Positions 32,947-40,831 of a DNA stretch of 64,000 nucleotides are shown piece by piece (within the stretch, counting starts at the first letter, position 1; every line of letters begins with the position of its first letter). The notes below the pieces were generated by a model that saw only the letters and a program-made list of their open reading frames with translations, had not been told where the DNA came from and did no database searches. Position numbers and translations under genes: made by a program. The DNA is from Stappia taiwanensis (GTDB lineage: Bacteria > Pseudomonadota > Alphaproteobacteria > Rhizobiales > Stappiaceae), in contig NZ_BMCR01000002.1 in the NCBI RefSeq assembly GCF_014635285.1, positions 1 to 64,000 on the forward strand, given 5' to 3'.

Positions 32947-33779
32947 GGTTTTCAGAAGAAACGCGCTATCCACATCCGGTCCTGGCGCAGGACACAGGGG
33001 ATTTCACCACTGGTGAATTCGACATGGTCTTCACCCTGAGCGAAGACATCGCAACTGGAGCACTATCCATTCAGCACGAAACCACCCTGACGGAAGACGG
33101 GATCCGGCAACTCGTCGAGACCGGAAGGGCATCGGTGGGCTGCTTTGTCCGCTGCGCGGACACGTATCATACTGAACTGCGGACACTGGCCTGGCCCTCA
33201 GGCCGCACCGACTTCGCCGCCGGAGTTCTGCTGAACAGGGTATCCTTGCGACCGATCGTCTGGTTGAACGACGAATTGTCTGCTTGGGACCCGGGGACCA
33301 TTCACCCGGAGTTTTCACCGCCGGTGGACCTGAGCCGCGGCGACATCATCGCAATCGGAGAGGAGCACATCATCTCGGTCGGACAGGCGAAGCTTGCTCC
33401 CATCGAGAGCATTTTCGAACTCGACCGATCGCCGGACATTCCGGAAGGAACGTTGCAGGTTGAGCTGGAGCGGGACCGCATCACGATTCTCGCCGGAGAG
33501 AAGACACACGAGACCATCATGCTCTTGCGCGAGCAGAAGGCCGGCAAGCCGGTCGTCATGAACGCCGTCTACCTTCCGGCTGTAATGGAAGTCCTTGATG
33601 CGCTGCAAAGTGGCGCGGACCAATACGAGCCATATCGCTGGCATGCTCCTTTCACGGCTCGCTGCGACGCCCGGGGCGTTGATCCAAAAACAGATACTTC
33701 AATCCTCGAGAGCGCTCAGAAACTCCTCGATAGCCCGGCAAGCGGATTGGAGCAGTTGGTGGCGGAGGCAGACAGATGA
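32943..33779 (+). CDS. Defence-operon protein of unknown function, 278 residues
   Basis: This protein is mostly beta strand with many acidic residues (TLSEDIATGALSIQHETTLT, LSRGDIIAIGEEHIISVGQA). The C-terminal third is helical (VMNAVYLPAVMEVLDALQSG). No catalytic motif, signal peptide or membrane segment is seen. ATGA overlaps on both sides tie its translation to the GHKL ATPase and DUF6339 genes, implying one complex. No function can be assigned. Confidence 0.75.
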   Translation: MRFSEETRYPHPVLAQDTGDFTTGEFDMVFTLSEDIATGALSIQHETTLTEDGIRQLVETGRASVGCFVRCADTYHTELRTLAWPSGRTDFAAGVLLNRVSLRPIVWLNDELSAWDPGTIHPEFSPPVDLSRGDIIAIGEEHIISVGQAKLAPIESIFELDRSPDIPEGTLQVELERDRITILAGEKTHETIMLLREQKAGKPVVMNAVYLPAVMEVLDALQSGADQYEPYRWHAPFTARCDARGVDPKTDTSILESAQKLLDSPASGLEQLVAEADR

Positions 33780-34537
33780 CGGAATCGCCGCTCAAGTATC
33801 TCTCGGAAAAGAAGCTTTCCGAGCTCAAGGAGAGCATTGTCGCCAACCGCGACCGGTATGAGGCAGGAGACTTCCTTGATCTCGAGCATGATAACGGCTG
33901 GGCAGTTGAGACCGGCACTGTACAGGTTGATCATGACCTGCTGGCGAAGCTCGATGGCACAGCGAGGACTGCAGCTGCCGACATCGACAACTCCCTGATC
34001 CTGTTCCAGGCCCTTCAGGGGATGACGCCTGCTCTCGCGCGGGAAGAGCGTGTCTGGGCCAGACTGACGCACATCGAATGCCTTGGCTATTCGCGGGAAA
34101 GGTGGCTCTCAGGGAACAAAAGCGAGCAGCTCGACGCCCAGGTCCGTATCCACATGTTCGCTCCCGGACTTACCGCGATCCGCGACGACAATGCATTATC
34201 CCGTCTCTGGTGGAACATGCACATCGCGAGCATTGCAGATCCGGATGATCCCGAGGGTGCGCTGCGACTAATACTCAAGACCGCGGACATTCGGAGCAAC
34301 TTTGTCGAACGCACGAACACCGCCGCTCGAAAGCCGCTTGCGAGAGCCGTCGTCCGCGCAATGCGACGGGAGCCATGGATCACGTCCAGCGAGAGAGCCT
34401 TCAGGGAATTCATGATCGCTCTCAATCGAGACGGCGGAGGGATCCTGTTCGAGGCTCTCTCTGACGACGAGGCCGACGCACTCATGGATACCTGTGCCTC
34501 CCGAGCACAGGCTCACATGGCGAAAAAGGCTGCCTGA
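33776..34537 (+). CDS. DUF6339 family protein
   Basis: This 253-residue protein begins MTESPLKYLSEKKLSELKES and contains DIDNSLILFQALQGMTPALA, then EERVWARLTHIECLGYSRER, which match what I recall of DUF6339. The fold is unknown and mainly helical. The gene ends 4 bases from the end of the convergent methyltransferase gene. DUF6339 genes are commonly next to GHKL ATPase and cytosine methyltransferase genes, pointing to a shared defence role that to my knowledge has not been worked out. Confidence 0.7.
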   Translation: MTESPLKYLSEKKLSELKESIVANRDRYEAGDFLDLEHDNGWAVETGTVQVDHDLLAKLDGTARTAAADIDNSLILFQALQGMTPALAREERVWARLTHIECLGYSRERWLSGNKSEQLDAQVRIHMFAPGLTAIRDDNALSRLWWNMHIASIADPDDPEGALRLILKTADIRSNFVERTNTAARKPLARAVVRAMRREPWITSSERAFREFMIALNRDGGGILFEALSDDEADALMDTCASRAQAHMAKKAA

Positions 34538-34541
34538 TCCT

Positions 34542-36179
34542 TCAACCCTTGGCCTCGTTTTGCTCGAGGAGTTCAAGCTCTGAGGCATCCGGAACCGGTT
34601 TCAAAGTAGAAGCATCGCCGTCGAGATCGTTTTCTTCCCCTATTTCTGGCACCAGAACCTCATGTAGCAATGCCGCGATATGGCGCGCGAGGAACGGCGG
34701 CACGGCATTCCCGACTTGTACATACTGCTGAGTGCGATTGCCAAGGAAGACGTAGTCATCCGGAAACGTCTGAAGACGGGCGGCTTCCCTGACAGTCAGG
34801 CTGCGACATTGGACCGGGTCGGGGTGGATGAAGTAGTGGCCATCCTTGGAGATGTGGCTGGTCACGGTGCTCGAAGGCTGCCCCGCAACCTGGACGCGGA
34901 ACCGGTCATTGAAGACGCCGGTGTGCCAGTTGCGGTGGTCAGGGCTGATGGCTGAGGGAAAGTCTGCGGCCTTGGGGCTGTAACCGTGCACTGAGCCAAA
35001 CACCGATGCGAAAAGATAGCGGCCAAGGTCTGACTTCATGTGCCCTCGAGTCTCGTGCTGGGCAACTGCACGCAGCTCGAGCCGTTCAATCCAGTTCAGC
35101 AGTTCGTCGTTTGAGTGACCATACTGGTCTGGTAGAGCCGACGAATCCCGGAGACTGGGCATCTCCGCCTCCAGCCGTTCAATCAAGGAGGCAAACGCTT
35201 CATGGAGTCGAACGTCGTCTTTTTCCTTCGTGAGCTCTGAAAGCAACTCGGCTGCTTGGACCACCTCTTGTCGCCAAACCGTAACGTCGTCTCCGCCGCG
35301 GCTAATTCCACTGCGCAATGCCGGTAGAGTCAGGATGGTACTGCCGACGGTCCTGACGTTACGAGGCACGTCCACTTCGGCTCGAGCAGCCCGATCTGCG
35401 AGGTCGGAACGGATCCCGATGATGATCACTCGATGCCGTTTCTGGGGAATGCCAAACTCTTCCGCACGGACGATGAAATCCGATGGTCGCATGGCCTCCC
35501 GCAAGCTGGCCCTGCCATCCTGGATAAGGATGGCGCGTATCTCGTACTCATGGCCGTGGCCCGTCCCAAGCGAGGAGAGGTCTTCCATCAGCATCTCGAA
35601 CACGAGGCGGCTTTCGACCGTCGAGGACAGCATGCCCTTGACGTTCTCCATGACGAACGCGGCAGGACGAAGTTCATCAAGCACCCGAATGTACTCGCGA
35701 AACAGGTAGTGCCGCTCATCCTGCTCAGGCACGTAGCCGACCTTGCCCCTCGAACGCGCACGACCGACGAGGGAATAGGCCTGACAGGGCGGCCCACCGA
35801 TCAGGATCGTATCGTCGAAACTAGCCTTGAGGCTGTCGATGGCGGCGTCAATTGCGTCCGCGGCTGTCTCGGTTCCGAGTTCGAGGGCACGCGCTTCCTC
35901 GATAGCGAGTCGCCACGCGTCGGCGTCAACTTCTGACCAGTCCGGTTCGGGAGCGTGTCCTGCATGGAAATTAATGAATTGCACCGGCAAGGCGCCGTGC
36001 CGCGACCGATACTCACGCAGGAATGCACGCAGCGTCAGTGTCCGGTGAGCCGAGGCCTCCTTCTCGACTGAAATGCCGATCCGGAACGGTGAGTGGCCGT
36101 CCGCGACGAAGGACGCAAATCCCTCGCCAAGTCCGCCTGGGCCGGCGAACAGATCAACGATGCCGAAAGTGGAAGGCAA
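34542..36179 (-). CDS. C5-cytosine DNA methyltransferase of the defence island
   Basis: This 545-residue protein has all main C5-MTase motifs: I VDLFAGPGGLGEGF (8-21), IV IGGPPCQAYSLVG with catalytic Cys132, VI AFVMENVKGM, VIII PQKRHRVIIIG and X QVGNAVPPFLA. The target-recognition region between VIII and X is long. It probably marks self DNA for the convergent GHKL operon. The start is TTG at 36179 with GGAG 8 bases upstream. The gene is divergent from the Vsr gene across 61 bases. The specificity is not readable from sequence. Confidence 0.92.
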   Translation of the reverse strand: MPSTFGIVDLFAGPGGLGEGFASFVADGHSPFRIGISVEKEASAHRTLTLRAFLREYRSRHGALPVQFINFHAGHAPEPDWSEVDADAWRLAIEEARALELGTETAADAIDAAIDSLKASFDDTILIGGPPCQAYSLVGRARSRGKVGYVPEQDERHYLFREYIRVLDELRPAAFVMENVKGMLSSTVESRLVFEMLMEDLSSLGTGHGHEYEIRAILIQDGRASLREAMRPSDFIVRAEEFGIPQKRHRVIIIGIRSDLADRAARAEVDVPRNVRTVGSTILTLPALRSGISRGGDDVTVWRQEVVQAAELLSELTKEKDDVRLHEAFASLIERLEAEMPSLRDSSALPDQYGHSNDELLNWIERLELRAVAQHETRGHMKSDLGRYLFASVFGSVHGYSPKAADFPSAISPDHRNWHTGVFNDRFRVQVAGQPSSTVTSHISKDGHYFIHPDPVQCRSLTVREAARLQTFPDDYVFLGNRTQQYVQVGNAVPPFLARHIAALLHEVLVPEIGEENDLDGDASTLKPVPDASELELLEQNEAKG

Positions 36180-36240
36180 ATCACGCTCCTGACGATCTTC
36201 AGTCAGGCGGTGTATACCAGGTTCAGGGACGAAAACCAGG

Positions 36241-36768
36241 ATGCAAGTGACAGATATTGTGGATCAGCAGACCCGATCTCGCATGATGGCAGGGATCAAG
36301 GGAAAGAACACGAAGCCTGAACTGGCGCTTAGGCGGGCTCTGCACGCTCGCGGGTTCCGCTACCGGCTTCACTCAAAGAACGTCCACGGCAGGCCTGACC
36401 TCGTCCTTCCGAAGCACCGAGCGGTCATCTTTGTGCACGGGTGTTTCTGGCATCGGCATGAGGGGTGTCGCTACGCTACCACTCCCGCGACGCGCGTAGC
36501 GTTCTGGCAGGCAAAGTTCGACGCGAACGTTGCGCGAGACAGTACCGTTCGGGACGCGCTGCTTGCGGCGGGCTGGCGCGTAGCGACGATCTGGGAGTGT
36601 GCCCTTCGAAAACCGGAAAAGGTCGCGGCAGCGGCCGACCAGCTTTCGACATGGTTGTTCTCCGAAACGGAGACGCTCGAGCTCGGCGAACGTGAGGTCT
36701 CGTCACCTACAGGAAAAGGCGAGGATGTCAGCTCGTGCAGCTTATTGGTTCAACCCGGCAGGGCATGA
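36241..36768 (+). CDS. Vsr-like very-short-patch repair endonuclease
   Basis: This 175-residue protein contains RSRMMAGIKGKNTKPELALR, GRPDLVLP with the catalytic Asp of the Vsr fold, and FVHGCFWHRHEGCRYA with metal/zinc ligands. Vsr nicks at T:G mismatches that arise when 5-methylcytosine deaminates, so it offsets the mutagenic cost of the adjacent methyltransferase. The last 35 residues extend past the usual family length and look unstructured. A GTG two codons inside could also serve as start. Confidence 0.9.
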   Translation: MQVTDIVDQQTRSRMMAGIKGKNTKPELALRRALHARGFRYRLHSKNVHGRPDLVLPKHRAVIFVHGCFWHRHEGCRYATTPATRVAFWQAKFDANVARDSTVRDALLAAGWRVATIWECALRKPEKVAAAADQLSTWLFSETETLELGEREVSSPTGKGEDVSSCSLLVQPGRA

Positions 36769-36996
36769 TGCGCCTGTTGAATGTTCGATCCGAGTGTCTT
36801 CTTGCGCACGCCACTGGCGTCGAAGTGTTTAGCCGGGAACTCCGGAAAGCGATTTTATTTCAGAGGCTTGCAACCTATTCACCAAATCCACGCAGTCATG
36901 AGGTCCGGAGAATATCGCCCCCGAGAGACTGCTTCCGAGCCTCCTCGCGCGAGGGCCGGTGCTCAGCCCCACCCGCATACCCCCCAAAAACAACGG

Positions 36997-37018
36997 AAAA
37001 ATCCGGCCGCAGCCGGAT
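36997..37018 (-). terminator. Rho-independent terminator of tRNA-Ser
   Basis: On the minus strand ATCCGGC and GCCGGAT form a 7-base stem with a 4-base loop, followed by a short T run (A-run at 36997-37001 on the plus strand). It lies about 27 bases past the tRNA 3' end. Its presence shows that the tRNA and its terminator are intact, so the island edge is left of 36997. Confidence 0.65.
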
Positions 37019-37044
37019 CGGGAGAACGCTTTCGCGGAGGCAAG

Positions 37045-37134
37045 TGGCGGAGAGGAAGGGATTCGAACCCTCGATACCGTCTCCGGTATACTCCCTTAGC
37101 AGGGGAGCGCCTTCGACCACTCGGCCACCTCTCC
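37045..37134 (-). tRNA. tRNA-Ser(GCU)
   Basis: On the minus strand the acceptor arm GGAGAGG pairs with CCTCTCC; GTGGCCGAGTGG gives the D arm, and the anticodon loop CTGCTAA carries GCT. A long variable arm (TACCGGAGACGGTA) follows, typical of serine tRNAs, then the T arm GGTTCGAATCC and an encoded CCA. The genome island starts beyond its 3' end, which is a common integration position. Confidence 0.95.
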
Positions 37135-37516
37135 GTCCGGTTTCGTTTACGCGGCAAAGCCTCGCAGTTCAAGGGCTTTCTTGCCCCTGTGGATGATTTC
37201 CGGTGGAGCTCTCCCCTGCAATTCCTTGCAGGAACGTGCAGTGAACAAAGAGAGATTTGCAGAAACTCTCGTACAAAACCCGAACAGTTTTGTCCTCATC
37301 AGTTCTCAGAATGGGGGATTGCGCCGCGCGGCGCGCCCTTCGGCCGGCCCCTCCAGATAACCAGCGCTCACCAGCACTCAAGGAAATAGATCATCACCGT
37401 AAAGCGCAACCACCAACCCATGCAATGCCGGGACCTCTCCCCCTTCCCGTCACCCGCGTCATGCCTTTGGGAGCCACCCCCGCCCGAAAGCCGGATACCG
37501 AGATCAGAACCAGGCG
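37135..37516. other. Intergenic region upstream of tRNA-Ser
   Basis: There is no convincing gene in these 382 bases. They must contain the tRNA-Ser promoter. A hairpin with 7-base arms (CCTGCAA, TTGCAGG) lies at 37215-37232. The region is partly AT-rich. Nothing else is supported. Confidence 0.4.
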
Positions 37517-37978
37517 TCAGTCCGCGAGCCGTTCGAACATCCCCTTGAGCATCTCGGTCATCTCCTTGCGCTCCGCCTCGTCGAGCCCCTTATAGACCCG
37601 CTCGCGCACTTTCTCGGCCTCCGCCCAGCCCCGATGACGCAACGCCACGCCGGCCCGGGTCAGGGTCACCTCAGTCACCCGCCCATCGGAGGCGCGCGGA
37701 CGGGTCACCACCAATCCATCGGCCACCATGCGCTGAATGATCTTGGTGGTGGTGTTGAGCTTGATCACGCAGATTTCGGCGATTTCCGAAACGCTCATGT
37801 GCTCGCCGTCGTAAAGGACCATCAGCACGCGCCAGCGCGGCACATCGAGACCGACCGGCTTCAACACCGATTCCATCACCTGGAGATAGCGGGCGTTGAT
37901 GCGCAGAACCCAGAAAAACGGCCACTCCCGCATCTGAAATTCGGATCGGGCGGGGGAATGCGTTTTCTCTCGGTCCAT
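37517..37978 (-). CDS. MarR-family transcriptional regulator
   Basis: This 153-residue winged-helix protein has LDVPRWRVLMVLYDGEHMSV, then EIAEICVIKLNTTTKIIQRM as the recognition HTH and DGRVTEVTLTRAGVALRHRG as the beta wing. MarR dimers usually repress nearby genes and release DNA on binding small aromatic ligands. The 329-base region before it contains an inverted repeat, and the divergent neighbour encodes a secreted DUF2147 protein. The target is inferred, not shown. Confidence 0.9.
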   Translation of the reverse strand: MDREKTHSPARSEFQMREWPFFWVLRINARYLQVMESVLKPVGLDVPRWRVLMVLYDGEHMSVSEIAEICVIKLNTTTKIIQRMVADGLVVTRPRASDGRVTEVTLTRAGVALRHRGWAEAEKVRERVYKGLDEAERKEMTEMLKGMFERLAD

Positions 37979-38072
37979 CTGCGTCTCTCAAAAGAGGAAA
38001 ACAAAACAGTCGCACGACCCCTGATGGTAGGAGACCTGGCGCGCTTGTCCATAGGCCGGATGGCCGATATCG

Positions 38073-38092
38073 TTACGTCACCTCTTGCGTAA
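38073..38092. promoter_or_regulatory. Possible MarR operator
   Basis: TTACG and CGTAA form an inverted repeat with 10 bases between them, 95 bases before the MarR start. The octamer TTGCGTAA within it recurs at 38256-38263, 45 bases before the DUF2147 gene. Two copies flanking the divergent region suggest the MarR protein may control both genes. The motif is short, so chance is possible. Confidence 0.3.
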
Positions 38093-38307
38093 GGCCTTTA
38101 CGGGGCACACTCCGCCAAAGAGCAGGCCGCACCAATTGTGCGCCGCGCCCCCTTCCCAATCCCCCGCTACGTCCGACCGGAAATACCGCGAAACCACCCG
38201 CCAGGTGCCCTAGGGGCACGGCTGGTCAACTTCCACCAAAGCGTGTAGCTTCCGTTTGCGTAAAGGGAATGTGGTGTCCATTGACGCCCGATAGGAGGAG
38301 ACGCTTC

Positions 38308-38721
38308 ATGAAGATCACCGTTGCCGGCCTGGCCGCCGGTCTCACCCTCATGCTGACCCTACCCGCCCAGGCTGCGGATGCACGCGGCGAATGGGCCCGC
38401 CCGAGCGGGTCGTCACGCATCAAGATCGCAAGCTGCGGCGGGGCGCTCTGCGGCACCCTGGTGTGGCTGAAATCGCCGCGCAAGGATGTGAAGAACCCAG
38501 ACCCGGCAAAGCGCAGCCGGCCGCTGGTCGGCAGCCGCACGGTGCTCGGCATGAAGCCCAGCGGCAAGGCGGGTCAGTGGAAGGGCAAGGTCTACAATGC
38601 CGAGGATGGCAAGACCTATACCGGCTTCATGACCATGGATGGCAACAACAAGCTGAAGCTTGAGGGCTGCGTGCTCGGCGGGTTGATCTGCAAGGGCGAG
38701 ACCTGGTCGCGCGTGCGCTGA
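38308..38721 (+). CDS. DUF2147 secreted protein
   Basis: This 137-residue protein has a signal peptide at 1-22 (MKITVAGLAAGLTLMLTLPA then QAADA), so it is periplasmic. The mature part has the DUF2147 beta-barrel pattern GEWARPSGSSRIKIASCGGALCGTLVWL and KVYNAEDGKTYTGFMTM, written here in pieces. An AGGAGG element lies 7 bases before the ATG. DUF2147 proteins are small lipocalin-like proteins of unknown ligand. It is divergent from marR. Confidence 0.85.
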   Translation: MKITVAGLAAGLTLMLTLPAQAADARGEWARPSGSSRIKIASCGGALCGTLVWLKSPRKDVKNPDPAKRSRPLVGSRTVLGMKPSGKAGQWKGKVYNAEDGKTYTGFMTMDGNNKLKLEGCVLGGLICKGETWSRVR

Positions 38722-38800
38722 TGCCACTGTGACGGTGCGCCCCGCGCGGATGGGAGGTCCGCGCGGGGGACGTATCAGGCCCCAGACAGGGGCCGCGCGA

Positions 38801-39514
38801 TCAGCTTGCGCGCTGACCGAACAGCACCGCCTGGGCCTTGGTGTCGCTGGACAGATCGAGTTGCCTACGCCTGTCCTCGCCCACGGCAAGACCGCGCCGA
38901 ACGGCCGGGCGTGCCTTCATCCGCTCCAGCCAGCGCGCCACATTGGGAAAGTCCTTTTCAAGGTCCATTCCCTGTCGCTCCCAGCCGGTGGCCCAGCCCA
39001 CCAGCGCCATATCGGCGATGGAATAGTCGCCCGCCACGAAGTCGCGCCCTTCCAGCCGCTTGTTGAGAACACCATAGAGCCGGTGCGTCTCGTTGAGGTA
39101 GCGGTCCATCGCATAGGGCAGCTTTTCCGGCGCATAGACGCGGAAATGATGGTTCTGGCCGAGCATCGGGCCAAAGCCGCCCATCTGCCACATCAGCCAT
39201 TCTTCCACCTCGACCCGGGCACGTGGATCCTCCGGATAGAACCGGCCGAACTTGCGGCCGAGATATTGCAGGATCGCCCCGGATTCGAACACCGAGATCG
39301 GCGCGCCATCCGGGCCCTCTGGATCGATGATCGCCGGCATCCGGTTGTTGGGCGAGATCTTCAGGAAATCGGGCTTGAACTGGTCACCGGCACCGATGTC
39401 CACATAGGTGACCTTGTAGGGAACGCCCAGTTCCTCCAGCATGATGGTGATCTTCCAGCCATTTGGGGTTGGCCAGTAGAACAGCTCGATCGGCTTGGTC
39501 TGTGCAGCGCTCAT
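38801..39514 (-). CDS. Glutathione S-transferase, YghU/YfcG-like
   Basis: This 237-residue protein has an N-terminal thioredoxin-like domain (LFYWPTPNGWKITIMLEELG, then NNRMPAIIDPEGPDG and SVFESGAILQYLG), with the cis-Pro and the ES pair that bind glutathione. An all-helical C-terminal domain with DYSIADMALVGWATGW follows. The NGWK region fits the Nu-class YghU/YfcG enzymes that reduce disulphides or peroxides with glutathione. The ATG at 39514 is chosen; the open frame to 39631 is unsupported. It is cytosolic. Confidence 0.9.
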   Translation of the reverse strand: MSAAQTKPIELFYWPTPNGWKITIMLEELGVPYKVTYVDIGAGDQFKPDFLKISPNNRMPAIIDPEGPDGAPISVFESGAILQYLGRKFGRFYPEDPRARVEVEEWLMWQMGGFGPMLGQNHHFRVYAPEKLPYAMDRYLNETHRLYGVLNKRLEGRDFVAGDYSIADMALVGWATGWERQGMDLEKDFPNVARWLERMKARPAVRRGLAVGEDRRRQLDLSSDTKAQAVLFGQRAS

Positions 39515-39627
39515 GCATGCATCTCCACGAGAAGCGGTCTTCAAGGAAAAAGCCGCGAGAGACGCCCCACGGCTTGTATGCCCCTGCACGTAAGACACTT
39601 CAGCGCGAAGACAATGGCCGGACGGGT

Positions 39628-40119
39628 TCACAGCATCAGCTTGTAGCCCTCATGGGTCGCCTCATAGCCCAGCGCGCGGTAAAAATCGTGTGAGACCTGC
39701 CGCGCCTTGTTTGAGGTGAGCTGCACCAGCGCACACCCCTCCTCCCGCGCCCGCGCCTCGGCAAAGCGCATCATCGCCGCGCCGATCCCCATGCGTCGGA
39801 CCTCAGGGTTCACATGCACGCTCTCGACCTGCGCCCGCGGTCGCCCCTGAAAGCTCAATCCGTAAAGAAGGGAAAACTCGAAGGACCCGGCAAGGCGCGC
39901 CGGATCGTCGTCGAGCCGGGCGACATAGAGCGTCGCGCGCGCCCCGTCCATCATCCGCCGGAAGGCCCGGCGATAGGGCGCAAGGTCAGCCGTCTCCGCT
40001 CCGACCCGCACGCCTGCGGCATTGGCCGACATCAGCGCAACGACGGCGGCAAGATCCGCCTCCGTCGCCAGCCGGATCTTCAAAGCGGGCGCAGCGATTT
40101 TCTTTTCCATGCGAGGCAT
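39628..40119 (-). CDS. GNAT-family N-acetyltransferase
   Basis: This 163-residue protein has the GNAT core AQVESVHVNPEVRRMGIGAA (motif A with the acetyl-CoA loop) and a C-terminal QLTSNKARQVSHDFYRALGY. That ending is common in antibiotic or amino-acid-type acetyltransferases acting on small amines. The start at 40119 has GGAG just upstream; a second ATG at 40110 is possible. It is 22 bases downstream of btaB, so it may be co-transcribed, though no lipid role is known. Confidence 0.88.
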   Translation of the reverse strand: MPRMEKKIAAPALKIRLATEADLAAVVALMSANAAGVRVGAETADLAPYRRAFRRMMDGARATLYVARLDDDPARLAGSFEFSLLYGLSFQGRPRAQVESVHVNPEVRRMGIGAAMMRFAEARAREEGCALVQLTSNKARQVSHDFYRALGYEATHEGYKLML

Positions 40120-40141
40120 GCTCTCCGGCGCGGGGTGAGTC

Positions 40142-40831
40142 TCAGGCCGGCAGCATACCCCCGTTGACGCGCCCATACACCGCATAGCCGCCATGAAGCG
40201 GGACAAGCTCCGCCGTCCGCCCCGCCCGCGCGGCAGCCTCGCCCAGCGCCTCGGCAAGATCGGCCCTCGGGCTGACATGAAAGGCCGCCAGCCAGGCGCG
40301 CATCGGCGCACGCAGGAAAGCTGGATATCGCTCCATCTGGCCGAAATCGACCACATGCATCTGCCCGTCCGGGGCGAGAACGCCAATACCGGCCTCCAGT
40401 ACCGCACGCCAGGGCGGGATCATCGACAGGCTGTAGGACAGAAACACCCGGTTGAACCGCGCTTCCCCGAAGAGCCACGCGGGATCAAAGTCGGAGGCAT
40501 CGCCCTCGGCCACAAAGACCCGGTCCGACAGCCCGGCCCGGGTGATCGCCGCCCGGGCGCTTGCCAGCATCTCCGCCGAGATATCGACGCCGAAGAACCG
40601 TGCCTGCGGATAGCGCCGCGCCGCCAGAATGAGATTGCGGGCGGTGCCGCAGCCCAGTTCCAACACCGTACCGCCGGCAGGCGGCGCCAGATCGGCAATC
40701 AGCCGGTCCCGGCCGAACAGATAGTATTTGCGGGTCGCGTCATAGATATGCCGCTGCCAGCGATAGATCCGGTCCATCAGCTCGCCGGACGTCCCCGGAG
40801 TGGCCTCAGGCACAGGCACGGGCGCGCTCAT
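40142..40831 (-). CDS. btaB: BtaB-like SAM-dependent N-methyltransferase, betaine lipid synthesis
   Basis: This 229-residue class I methyltransferase has motif I LELGCGTARNL (about 58-68) and post-motif FFGVDISAEMLASA. It makes diacylglyceryl-trimethylhomoserine (DGTS) by three N-methylations of the homoserine head group in the inner membrane. Identification rests on linkage to btaA and the matching length. Its ATG overlaps the btaA stop (TGATG), so the two are coupled; a GTG 3 bases upstream is an alternative start. Confidence 0.87.
   Translation of the reverse strand: MSAPVPVPEATPGTSGELMDRIYRWQRHIYDATRKYYLFGRDRLIADLAPPAGGTVLELGCGTARNLILAARRYPQARFFGVDISAEMLASARAAITRAGLSDRVFVAEGDASDFDPAWLFGEARFNRVFLSYSLSMIPPWRAVLEAGIGVLAPDGQMHVVDFGQMERYPAFLRAPMRAWLAAFHVSPRADLAEALGEAAARAGRTAELVPLHGGYAVYGRVNGGMLPA

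Noticed and set aside
36241-36768. Vsr-like protein as the restriction nuclease of the island
   Set aside because: The motifs match mismatch-nicking Vsr, whose known role is to repair deaminated methylcytosine, not to cut unmodified DNA; a different role cannot be excluded.
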